A stretch of 64,000 nt of DNA from an uncultured Pelagimonas sp. GTDB taxonomy: Bacteria; Pseudomonadota; Alphaproteobacteria; Rhodobacterales; Rhodobacteraceae. Position numbers and translations under genes: made by a program. Where the stretch lies: contig NZ_CANMKO010000009.1 of the NCBI RefSeq assembly GCF_947498515.1, positions 1 through 64,000 of the forward strand. Reading direction: 5' to 3'. Shown piece by piece: positions 35,317 through 44,097 of the stretch (positions are counted from its first letter, which is position 1; each line of letters begins with the position of its first letter). The notes under the pieces were generated by a model that saw only the letters and a list, made by a program, of their open reading frames with translations, was not told the DNA's origin and ran no database searches.

Positions 35317-36207
35317 ATGAAATACGCCCCGTATGAGCGTTTGGTAATGCCCGCCCGGCCCTCTGCCGGGCTTGGGCGCTTGGCTATTGGCATTATTGTC
35401 ATTGCATTTGTGCATTTCGCTTTAATTCAAGGGGTGTTTGCGGTTCTGCGCGCACTGATGTCCGCCGAAGGATATTTTGATCTTGTGAGCAGCATCCAAC
35501 GCGCCGACACCGCCACGGCTTTGTTGGCCGTGTTGATTTTGACCGGAAGCATGGGGCTAGGTGCCATCGTCGCGAGCGAAATGGTTCATGGTCGTAGTTT
35601 CGCCAGCCTGATTGGGCCGCGAATGGCCATGTTGCGTCAATTCAAGTTGGTCTTGCGTCCTTTGGCTATTTTGCTGGCGATTTCGCTTTTGCTGCTCACT
35701 TTGGTCGGTGGGCGGGATCTCTTGCCCGGCGTGCCGTTTGGCACTTGGATGCAACTTTTGCCGCTGACCGTTTTGGCGCTGCTGATCCAAACCGGAGCCG
35801 AGGAGCTGGTCTTTCGCGGGTATCTACAATCGCAATTGGCGGCGCGCTTTGGCAATCCGGCCGTTTGGATTTTTGTGCCGTCTCTGATCTTTGCAGTTCT
35901 TCACTATCAGCCCGAGGTCTATGGCGAAAACGCCCGATTCTTTGTGATTTGGTCGTTTCTTTTTGGTGTGCTGGCCGCCGATCTAACGGCGCGCACCGGC
36001 ACGTTAGGCCCGGCCATCGCCATTCATTTTGCCAACAATTTTACCGCGCTGGCACTTGTGTCGCTCAAGGGGGACATGTCCGGCCTTGCGCTATGGCAAC
36101 TGCCCTATGGCCCCGAAGCCGTGGCCGCCATTCGCGCCCATATGCCGGGGGAATTCCTGTTTTTGGTGATTTATTGGCTTGCGGCCCGTCTGGCCTTGCG
36201 CGTGTGA
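35317..36207 (+). CDS. CPBP family intramembrane metalloprotease
   Basis: A 296-residue membrane protein with about eight helices. The CPBP (Abi/Rce1-like) motifs are present in order: EELVFRGYL with the Glu-Glu pair, HYQPE, and HFANNF near residue 240. Such proteins cleave membrane or prenylated peptides, or act in bacteriocin immunity. No peptide gene lies nearby. Confidence 0.85.
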   Translation: MKYAPYERLVMPARPSAGLGRLAIGIIVIAFVHFALIQGVFAVLRALMSAEGYFDLVSSIQRADTATALLAVLILTGSMGLGAIVASEMVHGRSFASLIGPRMAMLRQFKLVLRPLAILLAISLLLLTLVGGRDLLPGVPFGTWMQLLPLTVLALLIQTGAEELVFRGYLQSQLAARFGNPAVWIFVPSLIFAVLHYQPEVYGENARFFVIWSFLFGVLAADLTARTGTLGPAIAIHFANNFTALALVSLKGDMSGLALWQLPYGPEAVAAIRAHMPGEFLFLVIYWLAARLALRV

Positions 36208-36283
36208 TTGCATTTTGTCGCAGTGAGGCTTAAGTCAGGCCAAATCGCCTTTTGGCATAAGACACAATTCGGCAGGGTGCCTC

Positions 36284-37204
36284 ATGAACTGGATCTCCAA
36301 CTACGTCCGTCCTCGCATCAACTCGATCTTTTCGCGCCGCGAAGTGCCCGAAAACCTTTGGTCGAAATGCGGTGAATGCGGCACCATGTTGTTCCATCGC
36401 GAAATCAGCGACAACCTGAATGTCTGCTCAAATTGCGACCACCACATGCACATCACACCGCGTGATCGTTTTCTGGCGCTCTTTGATGGCGGCGTGTTCA
36501 ACGAAGTCGACGTGCCTGAACCCATCGCCGACCCGCTGCAGTTCAGGGATCAAAAGAAGTATCCCGAACGCATGAAGGCGGCGCAGAAAAAGACCGGCGA
36601 AAAAGAAGCGATGCTTGTCGCGACCGGAGACATTGGCCGCACGCCCATTGTGGCCGCAGCACAGGACTTTAGCTTTATGGGCGGGTCGATGGGCATGTAT
36701 GTCGGCAACGCGATTGTCGCCGGTGCCGAAGAGGCCGCGCGCCTTGGCCGCCCGTTCATCCTGTTTTCCGCCGCTGGTGGCGCACGCATGCAAGAGGGTA
36801 TTCTTGGCCTGATGCAGATGCCGCGTACGACCGTCGCGTTGCAAATTCTCAAAGAAAAGAACCTGCCTTACATCGTGGTTCTGACCCATCCGACCACGGG
36901 GGGCGTGACCGCGTCGTATGCAATGTTGGGTGACGTTCAGATTTCTGAACCCAACGCTTTGATCGGCTTTGCCGGGGCGCGTGTGATTGAACAAACCATC
37001 GGCGAAAAACTCCCCGAAGGGTTCCAGCGCGCCGAATACCTTTTGGAACACGGCATGTTGGACCGCGTCACCGATCGCCGTGCCCTGCGCGACGAGTTGA
37101 TCGTGATTTGCCGCATGTTGATGAAGCAAACGCCGCCCACATGGGGCGATTTGCCGGCCCCCGGTCCCGAAGATCAAATCGAAAATCAGGCCGATAAAAA
37201 ATGA
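36284..37204 (+). CDS. accD: Acetyl-CoA carboxylase carboxyltransferase subunit beta
   Basis: A 306-residue AccD. The N-terminal zinc ribbon uses Cys29, Cys32, Cys48 and Cys51, followed by the crotonase-like core with SAAGGARMQEG and THPTTGGVTASYAMLGD. With AccA it transfers carboxyl from biotin to acetyl-CoA to make malonyl-CoA. It overlaps folC by 4 bp, the usual accD-folC unit. Confidence 0.95.
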   Translation: MNWISNYVRPRINSIFSRREVPENLWSKCGECGTMLFHREISDNLNVCSNCDHHMHITPRDRFLALFDGGVFNEVDVPEPIADPLQFRDQKKYPERMKAAQKKTGEKEAMLVATGDIGRTPIVAAAQDFSFMGGSMGMYVGNAIVAGAEEAARLGRPFILFSAAGGARMQEGILGLMQMPRTTVALQILKEKNLPYIVVLTHPTTGGVTASYAMLGDVQISEPNALIGFAGARVIEQTIGEKLPEGFQRAEYLLEHGMLDRVTDRRALRDELIVICRMLMKQTPPTWGDLPAPGPEDQIENQADKK

Positions 37205-38475
37205 GCCAAGCCAAGTCGGACATCATTCTGGATCGGATGATGGCACTTCATCCCAAAGTGATGGATTTGGTGTTGGACCGAGTTTGGCGGCTTTTGGCGG
37301 CTTTGGATCATCCTGAAAACGATTTGCCACCGGTCATTCATTTGGCCGGGACAAATGGCAAAGGGTCGACACAGGCGATGATCCGCGCTGGGCTTGAGGC
37401 GGCGGGCAAACGCGTGCATGCCTATACGTCGCCGCATTTGGCGCGGTTTCATGAACGCATTCGCTTGGCAGGAGAGCTGATTTCCGAAGAGGCCCTGACT
37501 GCTATTCTTGATGAATGCTACGCCGCCAATGGTGGTGAACAGATCACCTATTTCGAAATCACGACTTGTGCTGGGCTTTTGGCCATGGCGCGTACCCCTG
37601 CTGATTTCACGCTTTTGGAAACCGGGTTGGGCGGGCGTTTGGACGCGACCAATGTGGTGGAAAAGCCCGAGATGACGGTGATCACACCGATCTCGATTGA
37701 CCATGAGCAGTTTCTTGGAAACACCTTGGCCAAGATCGCCGGTGAAAAAGCAGGCATCATCAAGCGCGGTGTTCCCTGCGTTGTTGGCCCTCAGCCTGAC
37801 GAGGCGCTTGAGGTGATCGAAGCCCGCGCGCAAGCGCTGGGTGCGCCGCTTATAGCGCATGGTCAGCATTGGCATGTCTACGAAGAGCGTGGCCACTTGA
37901 TATATCAGGATGAACGCGGGTTGCTTGATCTGCCATTGCCGAACCTACCCGGCGCGCATCAGTATCAAAACGCCGGAGCGGCCTTGGCCGTTTTGCGCCA
38001 CCTTGATTTCGGTGAGACGGCGTATGAGGGGGCAATGACCGACGCCTATTGGCCTGCTCGCATGCAACGCCTGCGCGAAGGGCCTTTGGTTGAAATTGCA
38101 CCGGATGTTGAATTGTGGCTAGACGGCGGGCACAACCCGGCAGCGGGCGAAGCCCTAGCCAAGCATTTGGCTGGATTGCCCGAGCGCCCGACCTATCTCA
38201 TTTGCGGGATGCTCAATACCAAGGATGCGACGGGATACATGCGCCCCTTGGCGGCGCAGGCGCAACAGTTGACGGCGATTTCTATCCCCGGCGAGGCCAA
38301 CACATTGCCCGCCGACGAAACGGCAAAGATGGCGCGCAGCGTCGGCATGACTGCGGAAACAGCGGATGATGTCACTCAGGCTTTGGCAGATATTGCAGCG
38401 TCAAACCCATCTGCACGGGTTCTGATCTGCGGCTCTTTGTACCTTGCGGGGCACGTTCTACGCGAAATCGGCTGA
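37201..38475 (+). CDS. folC: Bifunctional folylpolyglutamate/dihydrofolate synthase
   Basis: A 424-residue Mur-ligase-like enzyme. The ATP loop is GTNGKGST (50-57), with TSPHLARFHERIR and ETGLGGRLDATNVV as family motifs. It adds glutamate to folates. It is translationally coupled to accD by an ATGA overlap. Confidence 0.95.
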   Translation: MSQAKSDIILDRMMALHPKVMDLVLDRVWRLLAALDHPENDLPPVIHLAGTNGKGSTQAMIRAGLEAAGKRVHAYTSPHLARFHERIRLAGELISEEALTAILDECYAANGGEQITYFEITTCAGLLAMARTPADFTLLETGLGGRLDATNVVEKPEMTVITPISIDHEQFLGNTLAKIAGEKAGIIKRGVPCVVGPQPDEALEVIEARAQALGAPLIAHGQHWHVYEERGHLIYQDERGLLDLPLPNLPGAHQYQNAGAALAVLRHLDFGETAYEGAMTDAYWPARMQRLREGPLVEIAPDVELWLDGGHNPAAGEALAKHLAGLPERPTYLICGMLNTKDATGYMRPLAAQAQQLTAISIPGEANTLPADETAKMARSVGMTAETADDVTQALADIAASNPSARVLICGSLYLAGHVLREIG

Positions 38476-38524
38476 AATATGGCGGTTTCACTGGGAAATG
38501 ACCCTTGTGTTCGGCCCCTGCATA

Positions 38525-38554
38525 TTGACTGATTCGCACCTCGTGCCCTATATT
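38525..38554 (+). promoter_or_regulatory. Predicted promoter of the rhodanese-like gene
   Basis: TTGACT (38525-38530) and TATATT (38549-38554) are 18 bp apart, a good sigma-70 match ending about 50 bp before the start codon. Confidence 0.55.
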
Positions 38555-38605
38555 TTGGAATAAGTATAACAAGTGACGGTCAAAAAACCGTCAGAGGACG
38601 AGCAG

Positions 38606-39178
38606 ATGAACCATGGTCTTTTACTGACCGCAGTTGCCGCGATTGCGCTGGCTCTGCCGGTTAGCGCGCAAGACAGCCGTATTTCTGAAGACCGCGACCG
38701 GTTTCAGATGACGGTGAATGGTGCGTCTATCTCCATTACCCGGTCGGGCGTTGCCTGCCCCCCTGCCTGTTTGCAGCCCATGCAGGCCGCGCCGGGTGTT
38801 GTCACCATTGGCGAACTTGAAATGCTCGATTTCCTTGAGCTGTTTGTCGCGGGGGGCTCTGGCCTTTTGGTCGATACGCGCCTGCCCGAAGGCTACGCCG
38901 TTGGCACTATTCCTGGGGCTGTTAACGTCCCATCCGCAACATTGCGTCCTGGCAACCCTTATCGGGATGACTTGTTGAACGCTTTGGGGGTGCGCAACGG
39001 TGATTTTTCCGGTGCCTTTGATTTGGTTGTTTTCGGGACTGGCTCGGATGATCCAGAGGCTGCTGAATCTGTGCGCAGCCTACTTGAGGCCGGATATCCG
39101 GCAACCAAGCTAAAGTATTACCGCGGTGGCTTGAACGCGTGGGTGGGCCTTGGCCTAAGCACGGCGGCAAGTCGATGA
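38606..39178 (+). CDS. Exported rhodanese-fold protein lacking the catalytic cysteine
   Basis: A 190-residue protein: a signal peptide (core LLLTAVAAIALALPVSA), then a rhodanese fold with LVDTRLPEGYAVGTIPGAVNVP and the end YYRGGLNAWVGLGL. At the active loop the sequence reads VVFGTGSDDPEA where active rhodaneses have a cysteine, so sulfur transfer is unlikely. The two cysteines it has (CPPAC) lie before the domain and could form a disulfide. GAGG 10 nt upstream supports the ATG at 38606. A LysM gene follows after 16 bp. Confidence 0.82.
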   Translation: MNHGLLLTAVAAIALALPVSAQDSRISEDRDRFQMTVNGASISITRSGVACPPACLQPMQAAPGVVTIGELEMLDFLELFVAGGSGLLVDTRLPEGYAVGTIPGAVNVPSATLRPGNPYRDDLLNALGVRNGDFSGAFDLVVFGTGSDDPEAAESVRSLLEAGYPATKLKYYRGGLNAWVGLGLSTAASR

Positions 39179-39194
39179 GCGCGAGGAGTGAATT

Positions 39195-39773
39195 ATGATT
39201 AGAATGGTTTTGTTGGCTCTCGGATTTGTCGTCGTAACGGTGGCATTGGTCGTGCTACAACCGGGGGCGGGGCGCCGCGCCGCGGACGAACCAATGCCGG
39301 AACCTATGGTTACACGCGCCGAACCGGCGCTCACCGCGAGCGAGCCAGTTCCCCAATCTGACACTTTGCTAACTCAGCAAATGCCACCAGCGGTCCTAGC
39401 GCCGCAACGTCCTGTTGCGATGGCCCTTCAGCAGGGTGATCTTGACGATCAGTCGCTGCGCAAAATGACGTGGCAAACCCTGTCTAGCTTGAACCACGCC
39501 ACCGGGCGGGAAAGCGCGCCGGGTCAGCCGGGTAGCCTCTTGCACACGATTGTGCGCCGTTCATTGGATGAAACCCCGGTCGCGACATCAGCGCCTGCGG
39601 CGTCGGCTTCTGATATCTATGTTGTTCAAACCGGCGATAGCTTGGTTTCCATTGCCGAAAAGATTTACGGCGACGTCAACATGACCGGGCCTCTTTTCGC
39701 CGCCAACCAAGCTATTCTGAGCCGACCAGACGATTTGCGGGCCGGTCAGACGCTGGTTTTGCCTGCGAAATAG
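39195..39773 (+). CDS. LysM-domain membrane-anchored protein
   Basis: A 192-residue protein with one N-terminal membrane helix (about 2-23), a Pro/Ala-rich stretch and a C-terminal LysM domain (YVVQTGDSLVSIAEKIYGD to AGQTLVLPAK). LysM binds peptidoglycan, so the protein is likely held in the periplasm at the wall. No enzyme domain is present. It forms a probable unit with the rhodanese-like gene and resembles the second LysM protein at 40 kb. Confidence 0.85.
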   Translation: MIRMVLLALGFVVVTVALVVLQPGAGRRAADEPMPEPMVTRAEPALTASEPVPQSDTLLTQQMPPAVLAPQRPVAMALQQGDLDDQSLRKMTWQTLSSLNHATGRESAPGQPGSLLHTIVRRSLDETPVATSAPAASASDIYVVQTGDSLVSIAEKIYGDVNMTGPLFAANQAILSRPDDLRAGQTLVLPAK

Positions 39774-39835
39774 ACCGCAACCCCTTGTGGTTGTTTACCT
39801 GTGCCATTCCTAGCACTTGACGAGCGTACTAAATG

Positions 39836-39865
39836 TTGACGCCGTTCAGGTGATTCGCCTATAAC
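39836..39865 (+). promoter_or_regulatory. Predicted promoter of the second LysM gene
   Basis: TTGACG (39836-39841) and TATAAC (39860-39865) with an 18-bp spacer. Transcription would start near 39872, leaving a leader of about 110 nt. Confidence 0.55.
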
Positions 39866-39921
39866 AAAGGAAATCGCTGAAAGCTGCCACTTTCAAAACG
39901 CGGTTCTTTGGGGGAATACAC

Positions 39922-39984
39922 ATGGTTTCGCAACGCTTCGCCGGCCAATCCGGCAACGCGCCCAGCCTTTGGGGGCGCGCATGA
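39922..39984 (+). CDS. Possible 20-residue leader peptide
   Basis: A short frame MVSQRFAGQSGNAPSLWGRA has a strong ribosome site (GGGGGAA, 39910-39916) and ends in an ATGA overlap with the LysM gene start at 39981. The arrangement fits translational coupling. Whether the peptide itself matters is unknown. Confidence 0.4.
   Translation: MVSQRFAGQSGNAPSLWGRA
39958..39978 (+). promoter_or_regulatory. Hairpin covering the LysM ribosome site
   Basis: GCGCCC (39958-39963) pairs with GGGCGC (39973-39978) just before the ATG at 39981, hiding the G-rich ribosome site. Ribosomes reading the leader frame would open it. A second stem, GCCGG/CCGGC, lies at 39942-39954. Confidence 0.4.
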
Positions 39985-40658
39985 TCCGGCTTATCGCTTT
40001 GTCATTTGGCACGGTCACTATGATCGGTGCTGTCCTTTGGGGCTTGGATGATCGATCCGGCACAGGGGACCGAGAGCTGAACGAAGTCAGCCGGTCAGAA
40101 CCCGCAACCCTTAGCCTGCAGCCTGCTCTGGTGCAGTCGGGTGTTGTTCTGAACCAACCGGTTGCAACTGCTCCGACACCGGTACCCGTTGTTGCAGCCC
40201 TTGAAGTTGAAGTTGCGAAAATTCCACCTGTGCGCCCCGTTGCGCGCCCAGCCAATCTACGTCCCGCGCCCGCACCGACACCGGTTATTGTGCCTGTTCC
40301 CAAAGCCGCGGCCCCCAAGCCCGCGATCAAGGACGATGCCGTCACGGCCATGAGCTATGGCATCATCGGCGCGTTTCAGGCGCAGGGTGAAATTATGACG
40401 GGCAAGCCGATGGCTGCACCGCAATCGGCGGAACGGATCAAGGCCTTGGCCGATGAACAAACCGCTGCTGTCACCGCACCCAAAGCCAATGTGCGCACCT
40501 ATACGGTTAAAGAGGGTGATAGCCTGCCAGGTATCGCGTTCCGCTTTTACGGCACAACGGTCGCCTACTTGCAAATCCTCAACGCAAACCAAGACGTTTT
40601 GGCCAATCCCGGCGATCTAACCGCAGGCATGACCCTGCGCATTCCGGAAACGAATTAA
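39981..40658 (+). CDS. LysM-domain membrane-anchored protein
   Basis: A 225-residue protein: an N-terminal membrane helix (IRLIALSFGTVTMIGAVLWG), a long Pro/Ala/Val-rich spacer (about 60-120) and a C-terminal LysM (YTVKEGDSLPGIAFRFYG to GMTLRIPETN). It is a paralogue-like companion of the protein at 39.2 kb, probably bridging membrane and peptidoglycan. The ATG at 39981 is preferred to TTG at 39969, since it is tied to the leader frame. A strong terminator follows. Confidence 0.85.
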   Translation: MIRLIALSFGTVTMIGAVLWGLDDRSGTGDRELNEVSRSEPATLSLQPALVQSGVVLNQPVATAPTPVPVVAALEVEVAKIPPVRPVARPANLRPAPAPTPVIVPVPKAAAPKPAIKDDAVTAMSYGIIGAFQAQGEIMTGKPMAAPQSAERIKALADEQTAAVTAPKANVRTYTVKEGDSLPGIAFRFYGTTVAYLQILNANQDVLANPGDLTAGMTLRIPETN

Positions 40659-40699
40659 GAGATAATAAACCAGGCAGACAATAGCCAACGAGCAGTCTT

Positions 40700-40726
40700 C
40701 AGGGTCCTTCGGGACCCTGATTTTTT
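40700..40726 (+). terminator. Rho-independent terminator of the LysM gene
   Basis: A perfect 8-bp stem CAGGGTCC/GGACCCTG closes a TTCG tetraloop and is followed by A and six T. Confidence 0.95.
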
Positions 40727-40746
40727 ATCTGGCATCCGTTTTGGCG

Positions 40747-41817
40747 CTATTTGGCAAAGGCTTTGGCACCCCAGTCCGCACTTTGCATTTCGCGCAACCG
40801 GCTGGCGGTGCGTTCGAATTCAAAGCTTCCCGACCCTTCGACATAGAGCATCTCGGGGCGTGCGGCGGCAGAAGCAATCAGGCAAACGCCGCCTTCGTAC
40901 AAAGCATCAATCAAGGTCACAAAACGCTTGGCCTCGTTGAAATTACGACGACTTAGTTGCGGAATGTCTTCGATGATTAGAACCCGGACGTTTTCCGCCA
41001 ATTTTAGGTAGTCACCCGGGCCTAGCATTTTGCCACAGAGATCAAAAAACGGCGCACGGGCAACGCCGTTGTGATATCGCGGAAGCTCAACTTCGCGCCC
41101 CTTCACATGCAGCGTTAGCGGTTCTTCAAGCCCATGGGTCAACTCTTCCCAAAGCGTGTCAATGTCGGCCCGTGAAGCCGCATTCGCAGGGGTGAAATAG
41201 ACCTGAGCCCCTTGGAGCCGATCCTGACGATGGTCCTTTTCAGAGATCAGTTCCTTGACCACCATTTTGTCTTTGAGCTGTTCAATGAACGGCAAGAACA
41301 GCTGACGGTTCAGCCCGTCTTTATAAAGGTCATCGGGAATGCGGTTTGAGGTGGTTACAACCACACAGCCAGCTGCGAACAGTTGTTCGAACAAGCGCCC
41401 AACAATCATGGCATCGGTGATGTCGGTGATCTGCATTTCGTCAAAGGCCAAAACACGAACCGCATCGCTAACCGCCTTGGCAACGGGTTTGATTGGATCT
41501 TCGACGCCGTCTGAGCGCAGACGGTGCATTTCGGTGTGAATTTCCTGCATGAAAGCGTGGAAATGCACCCGGCGCGCCGGGACATCTAGCGCATCGACAA
41601 ACAAATCCATCAACATGGACTTGCCGCGCCCAACACCACCCCAAAGGTACAAGCCTTTTGGCGGCTCCGGTGCTTTTCGGAAAAATCCGCGTTTGACGGG
41701 TTTGGCCAATTCGTCACGAATGCGTTCCAACTCGGGCAAGGCCGCGAGCTGCGCGTCGTCGCTTTTGAGGGTGCCAGCGGCTACGCGGGCGTCGTAAATA
41801 TCATGTAGGCTCGTCAT
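40747..41817 (-). CDS. zapE: Cell division protein ZapE (AFG1-like ATPase)
   Basis: A 356-residue AAA-type ATPase of the AFG1/LACE1 family. Walker A is GGVGRGKS (60-67), Walker B is VLAFDEMQITDI, and TSNRIPDDLYKDGLNRQLFLPFI is a family hallmark. In E. coli ZapE regulates the Z ring under stress. Confidence 0.92.
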   Translation of the reverse strand: MTSLHDIYDARVAAGTLKSDDAQLAALPELERIRDELAKPVKRGFFRKAPEPPKGLYLWGGVGRGKSMLMDLFVDALDVPARRVHFHAFMQEIHTEMHRLRSDGVEDPIKPVAKAVSDAVRVLAFDEMQITDITDAMIVGRLFEQLFAAGCVVVTTSNRIPDDLYKDGLNRQLFLPFIEQLKDKMVVKELISEKDHRQDRLQGAQVYFTPANAASRADIDTLWEELTHGLEEPLTLHVKGREVELPRYHNGVARAPFFDLCGKMLGPGDYLKLAENVRVLIIEDIPQLSRRNFNEAKRFVTLIDALYEGGVCLIASAAARPEMLYVEGSGSFEFERTASRLREMQSADWGAKAFAK

Positions 41818-41953
41818 AGGGCGGGCTTATCCAAAGTTGCGCCCAAAGTGTAGAGGACAAAGACGCATAAAATATCCTTATGCGATGCATGAAATAATTC
41901 GATTTGACCAGATTCCATCTGTTCTGCATCTTGCGTCGGCTAGAGGAGCGACA

Positions 41954-43195
41954 ATGATGCAAACCCGTACCCCATTATTTACCCCCGTCCTTTTGGTAGG
42001 GTGCGTCATCATCCTTGTGTCCTTTGCGGTCCGAGCTAGCTTTGGCGTTTTCCAGATTCCTATCGCTGAGGAATTCGGGTGGATGCGGGCCGAGTTCAGC
42101 CTTGCCATCGCCATTCAAAACCTTGCTTGGGGGATCGGACAACCGTTCTTTGGCGCGATTGCGGAAAAGGTTGGGGACCGCAAAGCCATCATTTTAGGTG
42201 CGGTGATCTATGCCGCCGGGTTGGTGTTGTCGAGCGCGGCTGTAACGCCAGAAGCCCACCAAATGTATGAAATTCTTGTTGGCTTTGGCATCGCAGGAAC
42301 AGGTTTTGGCGTGATCCTAGCGGTTGTTGGGCGCGCCAGTAGCGATGAAAACCGCTCCATGAGCCTTGCCATCGCAACGGCGGCGGGTAGCGCGGGCCAG
42401 ATTTTCGGCGCGCCGGTCGCGGAATGGCTTTTGAGCGCTATGCCGTGGCAGCAAGTTTTCCTCGTTTTTGCCGCTGCGATCCTGTCGGTGCTGCTGTTGC
42501 TGCCGCTTATGCGCGCCCCTGCGGCCAGCAAACAAGAATTGCAAGAAAGCATGGGGGCCATACTGGGCAAAGCGGTGCGCGATCCGTCCTTTACCTTGAT
42601 CTTTCTGGGCTTTTTCAGCTGCGGCTATCAGCTGGCCTTTGTCACAGCGCACTTTCCCGCCTTTGTTCGCGAAATGTGTGGCCCGATTATGGCGGGCGGC
42701 CTGTTGGACAGCATTGGCATTTCCACGACCTCCATGCTTGGGGCGGTCTCGCTTTCGTTTATCGGCGTGTTCAATATCATTGGCACGTTGTCGGCTGGCT
42801 GGCTTGGCAATCGCTATTCCAAGAAATACCTGCTGGCCGGGATCTACACCCTGCGTACCATTGTTGCCGCGGTCTTCATCCTCATGCCAATCACCCCAAC
42901 AAGCGTCATCATCTTTTCGGCGGCTATGGGAGCGTTGTGGCTGGCAACGGTTCCGTTGACATCGGGGTTGGTCGCGCATCTGTATGGGCTGCGCTACATG
43001 GGCACCCTCTATGGTATCGTTTTCCTGTCTCACCAGATTGGCGGGTTCTTGGGCGTTTGGCTGGGCGGTCGGATGTACGACATCTATGGCGACTACACCT
43101 TGGTTTGGTGGATTGGGGTTGGCGTTGGGGCGTTTAGCGCGCTGGTTCACCTTCCGATCAAAGAGAACCGAGAGCCAACCGCGCAACCGGCCTAG
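41954..43195 (+). CDS. MFS transporter
   Basis: A 413-residue carrier with 12 predicted helices. GDRKAIILGA between helices 2 and 3 matches the MFS loop signature, and YSKKYLLAGIY matches its repeat in the second half. The pattern resembles the monocarboxylate/oxalate-formate group, but the substrate cannot be set. GAGGA 6 nt before the ATG at 41954 supports this start over 41837. It overlaps the convergent hydrolase by 4 bp. Confidence 0.85.
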   Translation: MMQTRTPLFTPVLLVGCVIILVSFAVRASFGVFQIPIAEEFGWMRAEFSLAIAIQNLAWGIGQPFFGAIAEKVGDRKAIILGAVIYAAGLVLSSAAVTPEAHQMYEILVGFGIAGTGFGVILAVVGRASSDENRSMSLAIATAAGSAGQIFGAPVAEWLLSAMPWQQVFLVFAAAILSVLLLLPLMRAPAASKQELQESMGAILGKAVRDPSFTLIFLGFFSCGYQLAFVTAHFPAFVREMCGPIMAGGLLDSIGISTTSMLGAVSLSFIGVFNIIGTLSAGWLGNRYSKKYLLAGIYTLRTIVAAVFILMPITPTSVIIFSAAMGALWLATVPLTSGLVAHLYGLRYMGTLYGIVFLSHQIGGFLGVWLGGRMYDIYGDYTLVWWIGVGVGAFSALVHLPIKENREPTAQPA

Positions 43196-44097
43196 TAGCC
43201 ATCCGCCAGCGCGTCGGCGATTTCAACGGCGTGGGTATGGGGTAACCCATGCCCGGCCCCGTCAATCACAACCTGACGGGCGTTGCGGTTCCACTGAGTA
43301 AGTGTCCCCAAGGCCCGTAACGGAATAACAGTATCTTCCCGTCCCCAGATCGCTGTTACCGGCACGTTGGTTTGGGCCAACTTGCGGTGTGTTGCCTCTT
43401 GCTTGTGACGAAGCGTGCCACGCAGAGACGATAGAACCGAGCCAACAAACCCACGTGTTCCAAGCTCGGCCAATTGTTCGTCCAAAATGCTGACCGCTTT
43501 GGTGCCGCTTTCGGCGTCGCGTTTTAGGCTGTCGCTCATGTGGCGGGGATAGATCAGGTGAAAGGCCCAATCCCCGAGTAAAGGCGTCGCCATGGCCCAG
43601 CGTGTGGGACGGTCTGCAACCGATGTCATGCCCGCTGGGGCCAACAAAATCACCTCGCGAAACCGGTGTGGGTTTTGCGCGGCGAGGTGTGTGGCGATCA
43701 CGCCACCCATCGAATAGCCAATGAGCGTGATGTCATTGGCAATGTCTTGATTGGCCATCAGCTCATTAAATTGCTTGGCGAAAAAATCTGGGGTCTGGCG
43801 GGCTTTGGGAGTTGATGAAGAACCACGCCCATAGAGGTCATAGGTCAACACTCGATAGCCCATCAAAACCAACTCTTGTGCCAACTCGTCAAACACGACT
43901 GATGGTGTGGACAAGCCATGTACACAAACCGCGACGGGGGCACCGGGATCGCCATACCATCGGTAGCGCGTCGCCCCCTGCGACAGTTGCGCCATAGGGG
44001 TGGCTTTGGGTTTGGGTTGGCGTTTTAGCTCTCGGTAAACCGGCAGGGCTCCGGCGCTAAACAAACCTGCGGCAACGACCAACCAAACAAACATCAT
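43192..44097 (-). CDS. Alpha/beta hydrolase, membrane-anchored
   Basis: A 301-residue hydrolase with an N-terminal hydrophobic anchor (FVWLVVAAGLFSAGAL), oxyanion region VCVHGLSTPS, nucleophile elbow GYSMGG, acid in WGREDTVIP and the His in GAGHGLPHT. The substrate is unknown. The ATG at 44097 overlaps the preceding gene's stop by 4 bp and is chosen over a TTG at 44109. It is the last gene of the leftward run. Confidence 0.85.
   Translation of the reverse strand: MMFVWLVVAAGLFSAGALPVYRELKRQPKPKATPMAQLSQGATRYRWYGDPGAPVAVCVHGLSTPSVVFDELAQELVLMGYRVLTYDLYGRGSSSTPKARQTPDFFAKQFNELMANQDIANDITLIGYSMGGVIATHLAAQNPHRFREVILLAPAGMTSVADRPTRWAMATPLLGDWAFHLIYPRHMSDSLKRDAESGTKAVSILDEQLAELGTRGFVGSVLSSLRGTLRHKQEATHRKLAQTNVPVTAIWGREDTVIPLRALGTLTQWNRNARQVVIDGAGHGLPHTHAVEIADALADGY

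Noticed and set aside
36428-37177. Long antisense frame over accD (249 codons, minus strand)
   Set aside because: Shadow of a housekeeping gene; no ribosome site or motifs.
42317-43186. Long antisense frame over the MFS gene (289 codons, minus strand)
   Set aside because: Composition rich in Asn, Gln, Arg and His with no family motif; shadow of the transporter.
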